Shown here one piece after another: positions 1 through 8,417 of a stretch of 59,468 nucleotides of DNA. Source of the DNA: Bacillus ectoiniformans (GTDB lineage: Bacteria; Bacillota; Bacilli; Bacillales; Domibacillaceae). Every line of letters starts with the position of its first letter. Position 1 is the stretch's first letter. The stretch covers positions 1-59,468 of the forward strand of contig NZ_JAFBES010000015.1 in NCBI RefSeq assembly GCF_016908875.1, read 5' to 3'. The position numbers and the translations under genes are program-made. The notes under the pieces were generated by a model. It ran no database searches, was not told the DNA's origin, and worked only from the letters and a program-made list of their open reading frames with translations.

Positions 1-95
1 TCACTATGGACACCCTTGCTTTTGGCTATGTACTTACCGCTACCAGGTCGTACTCGGGACTTTCACCCGTTAGAGTTCGCCCATGCTGGGCGAAC
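1..95 (-). mobile_element. 5' end of a group II (class C) intron, cut by the window edge
   Basis: Read on the minus strand from 95 to 1, the sequence begins GTTCGCCCAGCATGGGCGAA and continues with TCTAACGGGTGAAAGTCCC, then AAGCAAGGGTGTCCAT near the edge. These blocks, in this order, match my memory of the domain I start of bacterial class C introns such as the Oceanobacillus iheyensis intron (GUGUG, CCC-loop-GGG, GGGUGAGAGUCCC, GCAAGGGUGUCC). The first five bases are GTTCG rather than the usual GTGYG. The intron starts right after a terminator hairpin and T tract, the known insertion preference of class C introns. The rest, including any reverse transcriptase gene, lies left of the window. 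Confidence 0.82.
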
Positions 96-96
96 G

Positions 97-131
97 AAAA
101 GGACTCGGAGTACATCCCCGAGTCCTTTTTT
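97..131 (-). terminator. Terminator of the yfcC-iadA operon and 5' exon of the group II intron
   Basis: The 8-bp stem at 101-108/118-125 (ggactcgg/ccgagtcc) has a 9-base loop. On the minus strand it follows the peptidase stop codon directly and is followed by TTTT and then C, after which the intron starts at 95. The opposite strand has a six-T run, so the hairpin could also stop transcription coming from the left. Confidence 0.85.
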
Positions 132-133
132 CA

Positions 134-1315
134 TTATTCAAATGTTCCTTTTATCAGCGCCTTGCCTTCTTGGACCATGATCTGTCCCTTCGATATAACT
201 GTATCAATTTCAAGCGTCTGTTCATTTAACAGAACAAGATCGGCATCCATTTGTTTTTTTATGAGCCCTTTTCTTCTCAGCTTTAATATCTTTGCCGGAG
301 TGGATGTAATCACCTGGATAGCTGTCTCAAGAGGAATTCCTTCTATTAGTACAGCATCCCTTACTTCTTTAAAAAGAGAATTCACTTTTCCTAGCTTCAA
401 GCCAATTAATTCACCTTGTTCATTAAAATCCGGGAGACTTGCCTGGCCATCTGAAGTAAAAGTTATTTGTTCGACCGGCACTTCAGCTTCCAGCGCGGTT
501 TTTAATGCTCTGCTGCACTTAACCTCTCCTTCTTCTAAGAACTTAGGAATGGTGCTCGTAGTAAAATCAATGAATCCCCCTCTTTTAGCAAATTCTATCC
601 CCGCTTTAAATAAATAAGAATTACGGTTGATATGAGTAGGATAGAATTGGGTAATCGGAATGTCAGTTTCATCAACCACCTGTTCTAAAAGTGTTAGACA
701 ATCCTTGCTGTCCCCTACGTGAACATTGACAATGCCCGCTTTGCCTGAAAGCATACCGCCAATTCTCGCAGCTGACGCGATTTTGGCCATTTCCTCTTTC
801 GTCGGCTGAGAGGAACGGTGGTCCGCAATAGCGATCTCACCCGCTCCGATGATTTTATCAATGAGGATCAAATCATTTTCAATTGACCCTGTCAATGTTT
901 TGACTGGCACTTGATAGGACCCTGTTTGCACATAGACAGTCAGCCCCTCTTCCTCTAAGCCTCTTGCTTTAGCAATTAGATTCTCCATCGTCCGCGTCGT
1001 GCCATCTGTTCCAATGACTCCAACTAGCGTGGTAATACCTGAGAGTGTAGCATCAGTTAAGTTTAATTCAGGCGTTCTCGTATGATAGCTGCCTTCACCG
1101 CCACCGCCTGTAATATGGACGTGGCCATCAATAAATCCAGGCACGAGAACCTTTCCTTGTGCATCAATGACTTCTATTTCAGCAAAGTCGGATGGCACAT
1201 TAATCTGATCCGCTATCCGGCCAATCTTCTCGTCAATAATCAGCACATCTTGTTTGCCAAGCCGCTGAGGTGCATATACTTGTGCATTCTTAATTAACTT
1301 CAACATATTTGTCAT
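134..1315 (-). CDS. iadA: Beta-aspartyl (isoaspartyl) dipeptidase
   Basis: A metal-dependent amidohydrolase expected to split isoaspartyl dipeptides from damaged proteins. The metal-binding signature GFIDGHVHITGGGGEG follows a short N-terminal beta region; HVGD, PTHINRN and TSDG supply further metal ligands and the catalytic Asp. The position that is the carboxylated Lys of the E. coli enzyme (in VKCAISDHRS) appears to be Glu here (GEIAIADHRS). The frame is open to 1330, but AAAGGAG lies only 3 bases before the ATG at 1315 and 12 before the ATG at 1306, so the start is uncertain. It is the second gene of an operon with the transporter upstream. Confidence 0.88.
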   Translation of the reverse strand: MTNMLKLIKNAQVYAPQRLGKQDVLIIDEKIGRIADQINVPSDFAEIEVIDAQGKVLVPGFIDGHVHITGGGGEGSYHTRTPELNLTDATLSGITTLVGVIGTDGTTRTMENLIAKARGLEEEGLTVYVQTGSYQVPVKTLTGSIENDLILIDKIIGAGEIAIADHRSSQPTKEEMAKIASAARIGGMLSGKAGIVNVHVGDSKDCLTLLEQVVDETDIPITQFYPTHINRNSYLFKAGIEFAKRGGFIDFTTSTIPKFLEEGEVKCSRALKTALEAEVPVEQITFTSDGQASLPDFNEQGELIGLKLGKVNSLFKEVRDAVLIEGIPLETAIQVITSTPAKILKLRRKGLIKKQMDADLVLLNEQTLEIDTVISKGQIMVQEGKALIKGTFE

Positions 1316-1365
1316 TAACTCCTTTGCCATTCACTTCACTAAACGATTCATTCACCCCGTCGGAT

Positions 1366-2862
1366 TTAAAAATCGATTAGAACTGCCCCAATTACAAATA
1401 CACTTGATAAAATGAACATCAATATCATAAATTTCAAAATAAATTTCGCCCAAGTTCCCCATTCAATTCTCGCTGCACCGAGCGTTCCCATTAGCGCTGC
1501 TGAGGTCGGAACTAAAATGTTTGTCAGTCCGTCTCCAAGCTGAAAGGCAAGAACGGCTACTTGTTTTGAAACGCCAGTAATATCAGCCAATGGAGCCATT
1601 AATGGCATCGTCAAAGCGGCCTGCCCTGAACCGGATACAACGAAGAAATTAAAAATGGATTGAAAAACATACATAAACCATGCGGACAATACGACCGGAA
1701 ACCCTTCCATCGCTTGACTTGCCCCGAAGAGCATTGTATTTAATACAGAAGGTTCAGCGGGGCTGTCTCCGCCTAAAATAATGACGATTCCTTTAGCCAT
1801 CCCGACAATTAAGGCAGCCGGCAATAGATCTTTGGCTCCTGCTGTAAAGCTTTCTGCTATATCGTTCACTGTCATGTTGTTCAGTTTAAAAAGGACGCCA
1901 ATGATTCCAGCCACAAGTCCCATTGTGAAGAATTGAGAGGCGATCTCAGGAATGTAATACGCACGCTCTACGACTCCCCAAACCACCCAGACAATTCCTG
2001 CAACTACTGTTACTATCACCAGAAGATGCCCTAGATTAAATGCCGATTTTAAGCTGCCCGTTTCCGCATCTTTAAAGTAAAGATCTGACTCTTTTGTTAC
2101 TGAAAGCTGGGGGTTTTTTTTGATTTTAGATGCGTAAACCATCGTGAAAACAATTCCAGTTAAAGTGAATACTGCCCACATCGCCATTCGAAATCCTGAT
2201 CCCGATAATACCGGCACTCCAGCTACACCTTGCGCAATCGATACCCCAAATGGATTCATCCATGATGTCGCAAAGCCAATCTGTGTCGCCACATACGTAA
2301 TCATTACCCCGACAATGGCGTCGTAGCCGATTCTAATTATGACCGGAACTAAGATCATGGCAAACGCGATCGCTTCTTCTCCCATGCCAAATACGGCCCC
2401 CCCAAGAGAAAATAAGAAGAAGATGACAGGGATCATCAATCCTTCCCTGCCTTTTGTTTTAACGATCACTTTCATTAGGCCTTCATCAACAGCCTGCGTT
2501 CTCATGATGATTCCGAAAGAGCCGCCGATAATAATAATAAATGCTACAACACCAACTGCTGATCCCCATTTATCTCCGGAAACCATTCCTTCAAACACAT
2601 AATTTAAAAATCCAGTCTCTCCTCCGCCTTCGAATAAAGAGGTGCCGTCTGTTTGCTTTTCTCCCGCCTCATTCATTGAATAAGTAAAGCTATCTGGTTT
2701 CACAACCGTTTTCGTCACTTCACTGCCGTCTTTTTCATACGTTACTTCTTCAGTCTCGAATTGTCCCTTTGGCACTACATACGTAAGAGCTGCTGCTAGA
2801 AGAACAACAAAGAAAACAATGACAAACGTATGCGGCATTTTCCAAGTTTCATTTTGTTTCAT
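1366..2862 (-). CDS. YfcC-family membrane transporter (likely peptide or amino-acid uptake)
   Basis: A 498-residue integral membrane protein with about 12 hydrophobic segments. It shows YfcC / C4-dicarboxylate-like (DcuC superfamily) features such as a MPHTFVIVFFVVLLAAALTYVVP-type first helix and Gly-rich re-entrant regions (GEEAIAFA, SGSGQAALTMPLMAP). The start at 2862 is chosen because GGAGGAG precedes it; the frame is open further upstream. Its pairing with iadA suggests it imports isoaspartyl dipeptides or a product, but the substrate is inferred only from context. A sigma-54 promoter lies directly upstream. Confidence 0.78.
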   Translation of the reverse strand: MKQNETWKMPHTFVIVFFVVLLAAALTYVVPKGQFETEEVTYEKDGSEVTKTVVKPDSFTYSMNEAGEKQTDGTSLFEGGGETGFLNYVFEGMVSGDKWGSAVGVVAFIIIIGGSFGIIMRTQAVDEGLMKVIVKTKGREGLMIPVIFFLFSLGGAVFGMGEEAIAFAMILVPVIIRIGYDAIVGVMITYVATQIGFATSWMNPFGVSIAQGVAGVPVLSGSGFRMAMWAVFTLTGIVFTMVYASKIKKNPQLSVTKESDLYFKDAETGSLKSAFNLGHLLVIVTVVAGIVWVVWGVVERAYYIPEIASQFFTMGLVAGIIGVLFKLNNMTVNDIAESFTAGAKDLLPAALIVGMAKGIVIILGGDSPAEPSVLNTMLFGASQAMEGFPVVLSAWFMYVFQSIFNFFVVSGSGQAALTMPLMAPLADITGVSKQVAVLAFQLGDGLTNILVPTSAALMGTLGAARIEWGTWAKFILKFMILMFILSSVFVIGAVLIDF

Positions 2863-2898
2863 CTCTTCTCCTCCTTTGCTTTTCTGTATATTAATTAT

Positions 2899-2914
2899 TG
2901 CAATTTTTGTGCCA
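2899..2914 (-). promoter_or_regulatory. Sigma-54 (SigL) -24/-12 promoter of the yfcC-iadA operon
   Basis: The minus strand reads TGGCAC-AAAAA-TTGCA, matching the -24/-12 consensus TGGCAC-N5-TTGCW at every fixed base. The GC of the -12 box is at 2901-2900, giving a start near 2888 and a leader of about 26 bases. The divergently encoded neighbour is a sigma-54 activator. Confidence 0.9.
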
Positions 2915-2946
2915 TGGCAGAGATTGCTTACATTCACTACTTTAAG

Positions 2947-2997
2947 TTAAAATAGGGTTAAAAATTATTAACCTATTTAACCAAATAACCTATTTAA
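2947..2997. promoter_or_regulatory. Repeated upstream activator elements (AACCTATTTAA)
   Basis: AACCTATTTAA occurs at 2970-2980 and again at 2987-2997, 17 bases apart. An inverted, slightly longer copy (TTAAAATAGGGTTAA) lies at 2947-2961, forming a dyad with the first repeat. The array is about 60-110 bases upstream of the inferred sigma-54 start, the usual distance for enhancer sites, and also just upstream of the activator gene, so it may serve autoregulation. Confidence 0.65.
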
Positions 2998-3015
2998 AAC
3001 CTAAAAGGAGAGACA

Positions 3016-5037
3016 ATGACCATTTATAAACAATTAGCGTTAATCACTGGTTCCATTCAGACAAAAGAACAATTACATCAGCAGTTAGTTCAAATTTTTG
3101 GAGAATATATTAAAATAGAAAGCTACGCTGTGGATGAATCTGTCCCTCTTTCCTTCACCAACAAGATGATCGTCTACTCTTCTCATGCTGTTAAGGATGA
3201 AACGACTAACTTACACATAACCGGCTGCAGGGAGATTATCTCTAAGCGCACGGCCAACTATGATTATATCGATCAATTATTTTTATTAAAGAAAAACACG
3301 AAAGTTTTGTATGTAAATGATTCATTTGAATCCGCAGCTGAAGCCATAGATAACTTGCTGCACCTTGGTATGGACCATCTAGAATATATCCCCTATTCAA
3401 AAAGCCTCCCTGTTCCGTTCCAAATAGATGCAGCGGTCACACCCGGGGAAAATGAGTTAGTTCCGTCTTTCATCACCCATACCATTAACCTTGGCGTGAG
3501 ACTGATAGATATTCATACGATCATTCAAATTGCTGATTTCTTCCAGTTGCCTGAAGCAACCGTAACGAGTGTAACGAATCGATATTTAAAGAAAATTATT
3601 GATTTAAGCCAAAAGCTCTCGTCCATTTCCCAAAAAGCCAAGTCGTTAAATCACTTTTTAGAAAAAGTGGTGGACGGTGTCAATGATGGAATTTTGGCTT
3701 TCACTGCCAACGGACAAATCACCGTATTTAACGAAGGACTGTCTAGAATGACAGGATGGTCAGCTGACCAGGCGATCGGAAAAGAACTCACCCGAATCTT
3801 TAAAGACGAGAAGATGGCTGAGTTTTTATTATATGGACAAGAAGAGGGAAACCAATACTTTTCGTTTGCTCACTCTAATGCAATGGTTTCAAGATTCTAC
3901 CTCAAAGATGAAAAGACCATTGTTGCCACCTTTAAAGATGTCGACGAGACAATTAAAATGGAAAAGCTGCGCCACACCGACCTCCAAAAGAAAGGGTATC
4001 TATCTAAGTACAGCTTTCATGACATTATTGGGAATAGTTCCATTCTCGAAACCACCAAAAAAACAGCCGGGAAATTAGCAGCCGTCGAGTGGCCCATTCT
4101 TATTTTTGGAGAAACAGGCACCGGAAAAGAATTATTTGCAGGAGCCATCCATCAAGCCTCACCTAGAAAAGACAAGGCCTTTGTCGCTGTGAACTGCAGT
4201 GCACTCTCGGAGGATTTGCTTGAAAGTGAATTGTTTGGTTACGAGGAAGGTTCTTTTACAGGCGCCAAGAAAGGCGGAAAAAAAGGATTATTTGAACAAG
4301 CGGATGGCGGCACTTTATTTTTAGACGAAATCGGCGATATTAGCTCCAAGCTGCAAGCACGCCTGCTTCGTGTTCTCGAAGAAATGGAAGTACGTAGAAT
4401 TGGAGGAGATAAACATATTCCAATTAACGTGAGAATTATTGCGGCGACTAACAAAGATCTGCACGCGAAGACGATGGACGGTTCTTTTCGAGCTGATCTA
4501 TACCATCGCCTAAAAGTTCTCTATCTGCAATTGCCATCGCTGACGGAGAGAAAAGAGGACATACCTCTCCTAATCCGCCATTACTTAAATGAAATGAACA
4601 AACAAGATTTAGTTCTGCTTCCTGAAACTTTCCGCCTCCTAATGGACTATCATTGGCCTGGAAATGTAAGAGAGTTAAAGAATATGATCCAATATGTAGT
4701 AACGGTAGCTGACGATCAAGTCTTACCTGGGCACCTTCCTATTCAGCTACAAACAGAAGAAACACCCGTTCTTTCTGATAAAAAGCGAGAGTGGGTATCC
4801 CTTTTACAAATTATTTCAAAAGGCAATGCAGAGCGGCAATCCGTTGGGCGCAAATCTTTATCTGCACAGCTGCCTCCAACCTGTAAGCTAACAGAACAGC
4901 AAATTCGTACAAGATTAAAAGAACTGCAATCATTAGGGTACATTGTCATTTATAAAGGCCGCAGAGGCAGCCAAATGACTAGCGCAGGTGAGAAATTTCT
5001 CTCTGAAAACATTCACGCCGTCACTTTGCATGACTAG
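3016..5037 (+). CDS. Sigma-54-dependent transcriptional activator of the isoaspartyl-dipeptide operon
   Basis: A 673-residue bacterial enhancer-binding protein. The N-terminal ~200 residues look like a sensor of unrecognised type, followed by a PAS-like domain (about 215-320) and a sigma-54 AAA+ domain (about 340-565). That domain has Walker A GETGTGKE (365-372), GSFTGA (412-417, usually GAFTGA) and Walker B LDEIGD (about 436-440). The C-terminal region (about 590-665) does not look like a Fis-type helix-turn-helix; it resembles a winged helix (TEQQIRTRLKELQSLGYIVI). The strong start follows AAAAGGAGAG. It is divergent from the transporter/peptidase operon, which carries the matching promoter. 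The inducer is unknown. Confidence 0.88.
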   Translation: MTIYKQLALITGSIQTKEQLHQQLVQIFGEYIKIESYAVDESVPLSFTNKMIVYSSHAVKDETTNLHITGCREIISKRTANYDYIDQLFLLKKNTKVLYVNDSFESAAEAIDNLLHLGMDHLEYIPYSKSLPVPFQIDAAVTPGENELVPSFITHTINLGVRLIDIHTIIQIADFFQLPEATVTSVTNRYLKKIIDLSQKLSSISQKAKSLNHFLEKVVDGVNDGILAFTANGQITVFNEGLSRMTGWSADQAIGKELTRIFKDEKMAEFLLYGQEEGNQYFSFAHSNAMVSRFYLKDEKTIVATFKDVDETIKMEKLRHTDLQKKGYLSKYSFHDIIGNSSILETTKKTAGKLAAVEWPILIFGETGTGKELFAGAIHQASPRKDKAFVAVNCSALSEDLLESELFGYEEGSFTGAKKGGKKGLFEQADGGTLFLDEIGDISSKLQARLLRVLEEMEVRRIGGDKHIPINVRIIAATNKDLHAKTMDGSFRADLYHRLKVLYLQLPSLTERKEDIPLLIRHYLNEMNKQDLVLLPETFRLLMDYHWPGNVRELKNMIQYVVTVADDQVLPGHLPIQLQTEETPVLSDKKREWVSLLQIISKGNAERQSVGRKSLSAQLPPTCKLTEQQIRTRLKELQSLGYIVIYKGRRGSQMTSAGEKFLSENIHAVTLHD

Positions 5038-5043
5038 TAAATA

Positions 5044-5096
5044 AAAAAAGTTGGCTCAAATAGGTGAAATATTTATTTCACTCATTTGAGCCAACT
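5044..5096 (-). terminator. Terminator between the sigma-54 activator and the FbpB-like gene
   Basis: A long hairpin with arms agttggctcaaat (5049-5061) and atttgagccaact (5084-5096) and a second inner pairing (gtgaaata/tatttcac). The T7 tract lies on the minus strand, so it chiefly ends the small minus-strand gene. It also lies just past the stop of the plus-strand activator and may act for both. Confidence 0.8.
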
Positions 5097-5177
5097 CTGT
5101 TAAACATATATAACGGGATTGATTGCATAAGATAAGCAAGCAGTATCAATTGGCGCAGATCTTTAACTGCAGCGTTC

Positions 5178-5318
5178 TCACTTTGCTTGTTTTAATTTAA
5201 GCTCTAATCGTTCTTCGATTTTTTCTTCTAACAATCTCATCGCTTCTGCATCTCCCATTAATTCCTGCTTGTTTTCCTTCACTAAGTCAGCAAATGACTT
5301 CTTTCTCATCTTTCTCAT
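5178..5318 (-). CDS. Small basic FbpB-like protein (46 aa)
   Basis: Translation begins MRKMRKKSFADLVKENKQEL and ends in a basic/acidic helix with EEKIEERLELKLKQAK. The pattern (basic N-terminus, SF-x-DLV-x-ENK-x-EL, short amphipathic helix) matches Fur-regulated basic protein B, an RNA-associated helper of the iron-sparing response in B. subtilis. GGAGGG stands 7-8 bases before the ATG. The gene is followed by a strong terminator. No convincing Fur box was found upstream, so iron control is not shown here. Confidence 0.72.
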   Translation of the reverse strand: MRKMRKKSFADLVKENKQELMGDAEAMRLLEEKIEERLELKLKQAK

Positions 5319-5443
5319 TTTATTGCCCTCCTTCCGTCTCATCGTTATCTATATCTTACCCTCTTTCAACCTTATGTATACGGAATATTCTAATAATTTT
5401 ACTGGAACTATAGGAAATATGTATGCTTCTAGTTTAAATAAGG

Positions 5444-5470
5444 AAAACCCCTTGCTGTAACAGCAAGGGG
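5444..5470 (-). terminator. Terminator of citB
   Basis: Ten-base perfect stem ccccttgctg/cagcaagggg (5448-5457/5461-5470) with a 3-base loop, followed by TTTT on the minus strand and located 14 bases past the aconitase stop. Confidence 0.88.
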
Positions 5471-5483
5471 CAAACATTTATGA

Positions 5484-8204
5484 TTATGCTTTTACGTCAG
5501 CTAATTTTCCGCGAAGAACCATTTGAAGGATTCCACCGTGACGGTAGTAATCTACTTCAACATCAGAATCAAAACGCACAAGCGCTTGGAATTCTTTCTT
5601 TTCTCCATCTTCATTTGTAGCTGTTACAGTAACTACATCACGAGGTTTCACTGAATCTTCAAGGTTCACTTCAATAACTTCTTTGCCAGTCAAACCAAGT
5701 GTAGTCGCATTTTCTCCCAATTTAAATTGCAATGGAAGAACACCCATCATGACTAGGTTAGAACGGTGAATACGCTCATAGCTTTCAGCAATAACCGTCT
5801 TCACACCTAGCAGGCTTGTTCCTTTAGCAGCCCAGTCACGAGAAGATCCCATTCCGTAATCTTTACCAGCAAGAACAGCAAGACCTGTACCGTCTTCTTG
5901 ATACTTCATGCAAGCATCGTAGATCGGCATAATTTCTTCTGTAGGCCAGTAAGTTGTGAATCCACCTTCTGTACCTGGTGCTACTTGGTTACGGATACGG
6001 ATGTTAGCGAATGTACCGCGCATCATTACTTCGTGGTTACCGCGTCGTGAACCATAAGAGTTGAAGTCACGAGGCTCAACACCTTTAGAGCGAAGGTACT
6101 TACCAGCTGGTGTATCCTTGCCGATCGCACCTGCAGGAGAGATATGGTCAGTTGTTACTGAATCGCCGAAGCGGCCCATTACACGCAATCCTTTAAGCGG
6201 CTGAATCTTCTCTGGAGCTGCAGACAGACCTTCAAAGAATGGAGGGTTCTGAATGTACGTAGAATCATCATTCCAGCTGTAAAGAGCTTCATTGCTTGTT
6301 TGGATTTGGTTCCAGCGTGAGTTGCTGTCAAATACGCGCTCGTACTCTTTACGGAATACTTCAGGAGTAACCGCACGCTGTACAGCTTCTTTCACTTCCT
6401 CAGTGCTTGGCCAGATATCTTTAAAGAATACGTCTTTTCCATCTTTATCTTGACCGATTGCATCTTTAGCAAAATCAATATTCACTGTTCCAGCTAGTGC
6501 ATATGCTACTACTAACGGAGGTGATGCCAGGTAGTTAGCTTTTACAAGCGGGTGAATACGGCCTTCAAAGTTACGGTTACCGGAAAGAACAGATGTGACA
6601 AGAAGATCTGAATCAGCCACTGCTTTTTCAATTTCGTCTTTTAATGGACCTGAGTTACCGATACAAGTTGTACAGCCGTAACCAACTGTGTTAAAGCCGA
6701 TTTTATCCATATATTCTTGCAAACCAGCATCGCGAAGGTAGCCAGTAACTACTTTCGAACCTGGAGCTAGAGATGTTTTTACGTATTTCGGTACTTCTAG
6801 ACCAAGTTCAACAGCTTTTTTCGCCACTAAACCTGATGCAAGCATTACGTATGGGTTAGAAGTGTTTGTACAAGATGTGATCGCAGCAATTGCCACTGCT
6901 CCTGTTTTCATCTCCACTTTTTCGCCGTCAGCAAACTTTACAGTCGTTGTTTTTTCTAATTCTTTTTCTCCTAATCCGAAACCTTGGTTTCCTTCAGGAG
7001 CACTAACTGAAGTTTGGAATGCTTTTTGCATGTTTGATAGCGGAATTAAGTCTTGCGGACGTTTTGGACCTGATAGGTTCGGTTCAATTTCAGCAAGGTT
7101 AATTTCAACTACATCTGTGTAAACAGGCTCTTCATTTTCAGGTGTGAAGAACATGTCATTTTCTTTTAAATATTGCTCTACAACTTTAATGTGGCTTTCT
7201 TCACGGCCAGTTAAACGCATGTAATCTAGTGATTCTGCATCTACTGGGAAGAATCCGCAAGTAGCTCCGTACTCAGGTGCCATGTTAGCAATTGTTGCAC
7301 GGTCAGCAAGCGGCAATACCGCTACGCCAGGGCCGAAGAACTCAACGAATTTACCAACTACGCCTTTAGAACGCAATACTTGAGTTACTTTAAGAGCTAA
7401 GTCAGTAGCCGTCGCGCCGTTAGGAAGTTCTCCTGTCAGCTTCACACCCACTACTTCTGGGATTGGGAAGTAAGATGGCTGTCCAAGCATGCCAGCTTCC
7501 GCTTCGATACCGCCAACACCCCAGCCTAGAACACCGATCCCATTGATCATCGTTGTATGAGAATCTGTACCGACTAAAGTATCCGGATACGCTTCCAATT
7601 CACCATCAGCTGTTTCTACTGCATGTACCACGTTCGCTAAATACTCAAGGTTAACTTGGTGAACGATACCTGTTGCAGGAGGAACTGCACGATAGTTATC
7701 AAATGCCTTTTGAGCCCAGCTTAAAAACTCGTAGCGCTCTGCATTTCTTTCAAATTCAAGTTCCATATTTCTTTCAAGTGATTCCTGAGTTCCATAAGTA
7801 TCAACCTGAACAGAGTGGTCAATAACTAAATCTACTCCGATTTCAGGGTTAATGACATCTGGGTTTCCTCCCATATCAGCCATTGCTTTACGAAGTGAAG
7901 CAAGGTCAACAACTACAGGAACGCCCGTGAAGTCTTGCAGGATAACACGAGAAGGCTTAAAAGGAACTTCTGCTTCTTTAACATCTGCAGATCCCCAATT
8001 TGCCAAGTTTTCAACATGCTCTTTTTTGATTACATAGCCGTCATATTGACGAAGGACGGATTCTAAAAGCACCTTAACAGAATAAGGCAGGCGAGAAACT
8101 TTTGCCACACCCGCTTCTTCTAACGCTGCGATGCGATAATAATTGTAACGCTTACCATCAAGCTCAAATTTCGAACGGGCATTAAATACATCATTCTTTG
8201 CCAT
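5484..8204 (-). CDS. citB: Aconitate hydratase (aconitase)
   Basis: TCA-cycle enzyme interconverting citrate and isocitrate through a [4Fe-4S] cluster. The 906-residue length fits the AcnA/IRP family. The cluster cysteines are visible as SCTNTSNP (Cys445) and [12 protein letters not shown] (Cys511, Cys514). The C-terminal swivel domain carries [19 protein letters not shown] and [17 protein letters not shown]. The start ATG follows GAGGGGGAA. B. subtilis CitB also binds RNA when iron is low; that may apply here but is not visible. A CcpC-type dyad and a promoter lie upstream. Confidence 0.97.
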   Translation of the reverse strand: MAKNDVFNARSKFELDGKRYNYYRIAALEEAGVAKVSRLPYSVKVLLESVLRQYDGYVIKKEHVENLANWGSADVKEAEVPFKPSRVILQDFTGVPVVVDLASLRKAMADMGGNPDVINPEIGVDLVIDHSVQVDTYGTQESLERNMELEFERNAERYEFLSWAQKAFDNYRAVPPATGIVHQVNLEYLANVVHAVETADGELEAYPDTLVGTDSHTTMINGIGVLGWGVGGIEAEAGMLGQPSYFPIPEVVGVKLTGELPNGATATDLALKVTQVLRSKGVVGKFVEFFGPGVAVLPLADRATIANMAPEYGATCGFFPVDAESLDYMRLTGREESHIKVVEQYLKENDMFFTPENEEPVYTDVVEINLAEIEPNLSGPKRPQDLIPLSNMQKAFQTSVSAPEGNQGFGLGEKELEKTTTVKFADGEKVEMKTGAVAIAAITSCTNTSNPYVMLASGLVAKKAVELGLEVPKYVKTSLAPGSKVVTGYLRDAGLQEYMDKIGFNTVGYGCTTCIGNSGPLKDEIEKAVADSDLLVTSVLSGNRNFEGRIHPLVKANYLASPPLVVAYALAGTVNIDFAKDAIGQDKDGKDVFFKDIWPSTEEVKEAVQRAVTPEVFRKEYERVFDSNSRWNQIQTSNEALYSWNDDSTYIQNPPFFEGLSAAPEKIQPLKGLRVMGRFGDSVTTDHISPAGAIGKDTPAGKYLRSKGVEPRDFNSYGSRRGNHEVMMRGTFANIRIRNQVAPGTEGGFTTYWPTEEIMPIYDACMKYQEDGTGLAVLAGKDYGMGSSRDWAAKGTSLLGVKTVIAESYERIHRSNLVMMGVLPLQFKLGENATTLGLTGKEVIEVNLEDSVKPRDVVTVTATNEDGEKKEFQALVRFDSDVEVDYYRHGGILQMVLRGKLADVKA

Positions 8205-8290
8205 CCCGATTCCCCCTCTATTTATAAATATGTAATGTAAGCCGAAAAGCGGGAAATAAAATTATTTCTTACTTTTCATACATTTCCATC

Positions 8291-8319
8291 ATAATACAAG
8301 GAATTGTATAAGTAAATAA
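8291..8319 (-). promoter_or_regulatory. Candidate citB promoter
   Basis: On the minus strand, TTATTT (8319-8314), a 17-base spacer and TATTAT (8296-8291) form a sigma-A-like promoter with a weak -35, giving a start near 8285. The dyad centre at 8347 then falls near -62, close to what is known for B. subtilis citB. Confidence 0.5.
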
Positions 8320-8327
8320 CTAGAATT

Positions 8328-8366
8328 GAATTGTAATTGATAAGAATTTCTTATCAATTACAATTC
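8328..8366. promoter_or_regulatory. 39-bp palindrome with a CcpC box upstream of citB
   Basis: Nineteen-base arms (8328-8346 and 8348-8366) around a single central base are perfect inverted repeats. The core ATAAGAATTTCTTAT fits the CcpC consensus ATAA-N7-TTAT. CcpC represses citB in B. subtilis until citrate accumulates. The element also lies about 50 bases past the helicase stop, so a terminator role is possible, but no good T tract follows. Confidence 0.68.
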
Positions 8367-8417
8367 TTTCAAAACTATTCAAAAGGATGAATTGCTTTGG
8401 CCTTCCATATACAAACT

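Noticed and set aside
6-617. Open frame of 203 codons on the plus strand at the left edge
   Set aside because: It runs antisense through iadA and the intron end, has no ribosome binding site and no recognisable protein pattern.
5319-5400. Possible Fur box before the FbpB-like gene
   Set aside because: The best alignment to the 7-1-7 motif matches only about 9 of 15 bases, too poor to call.
8328-8366. Palindrome read as the helicase terminator
   Set aside because: It is AT-rich and has no good T tract on the minus strand; the exact ATAA-N7-TTAT core at about -62 of citB explains it better, though a dual role cannot be excluded.
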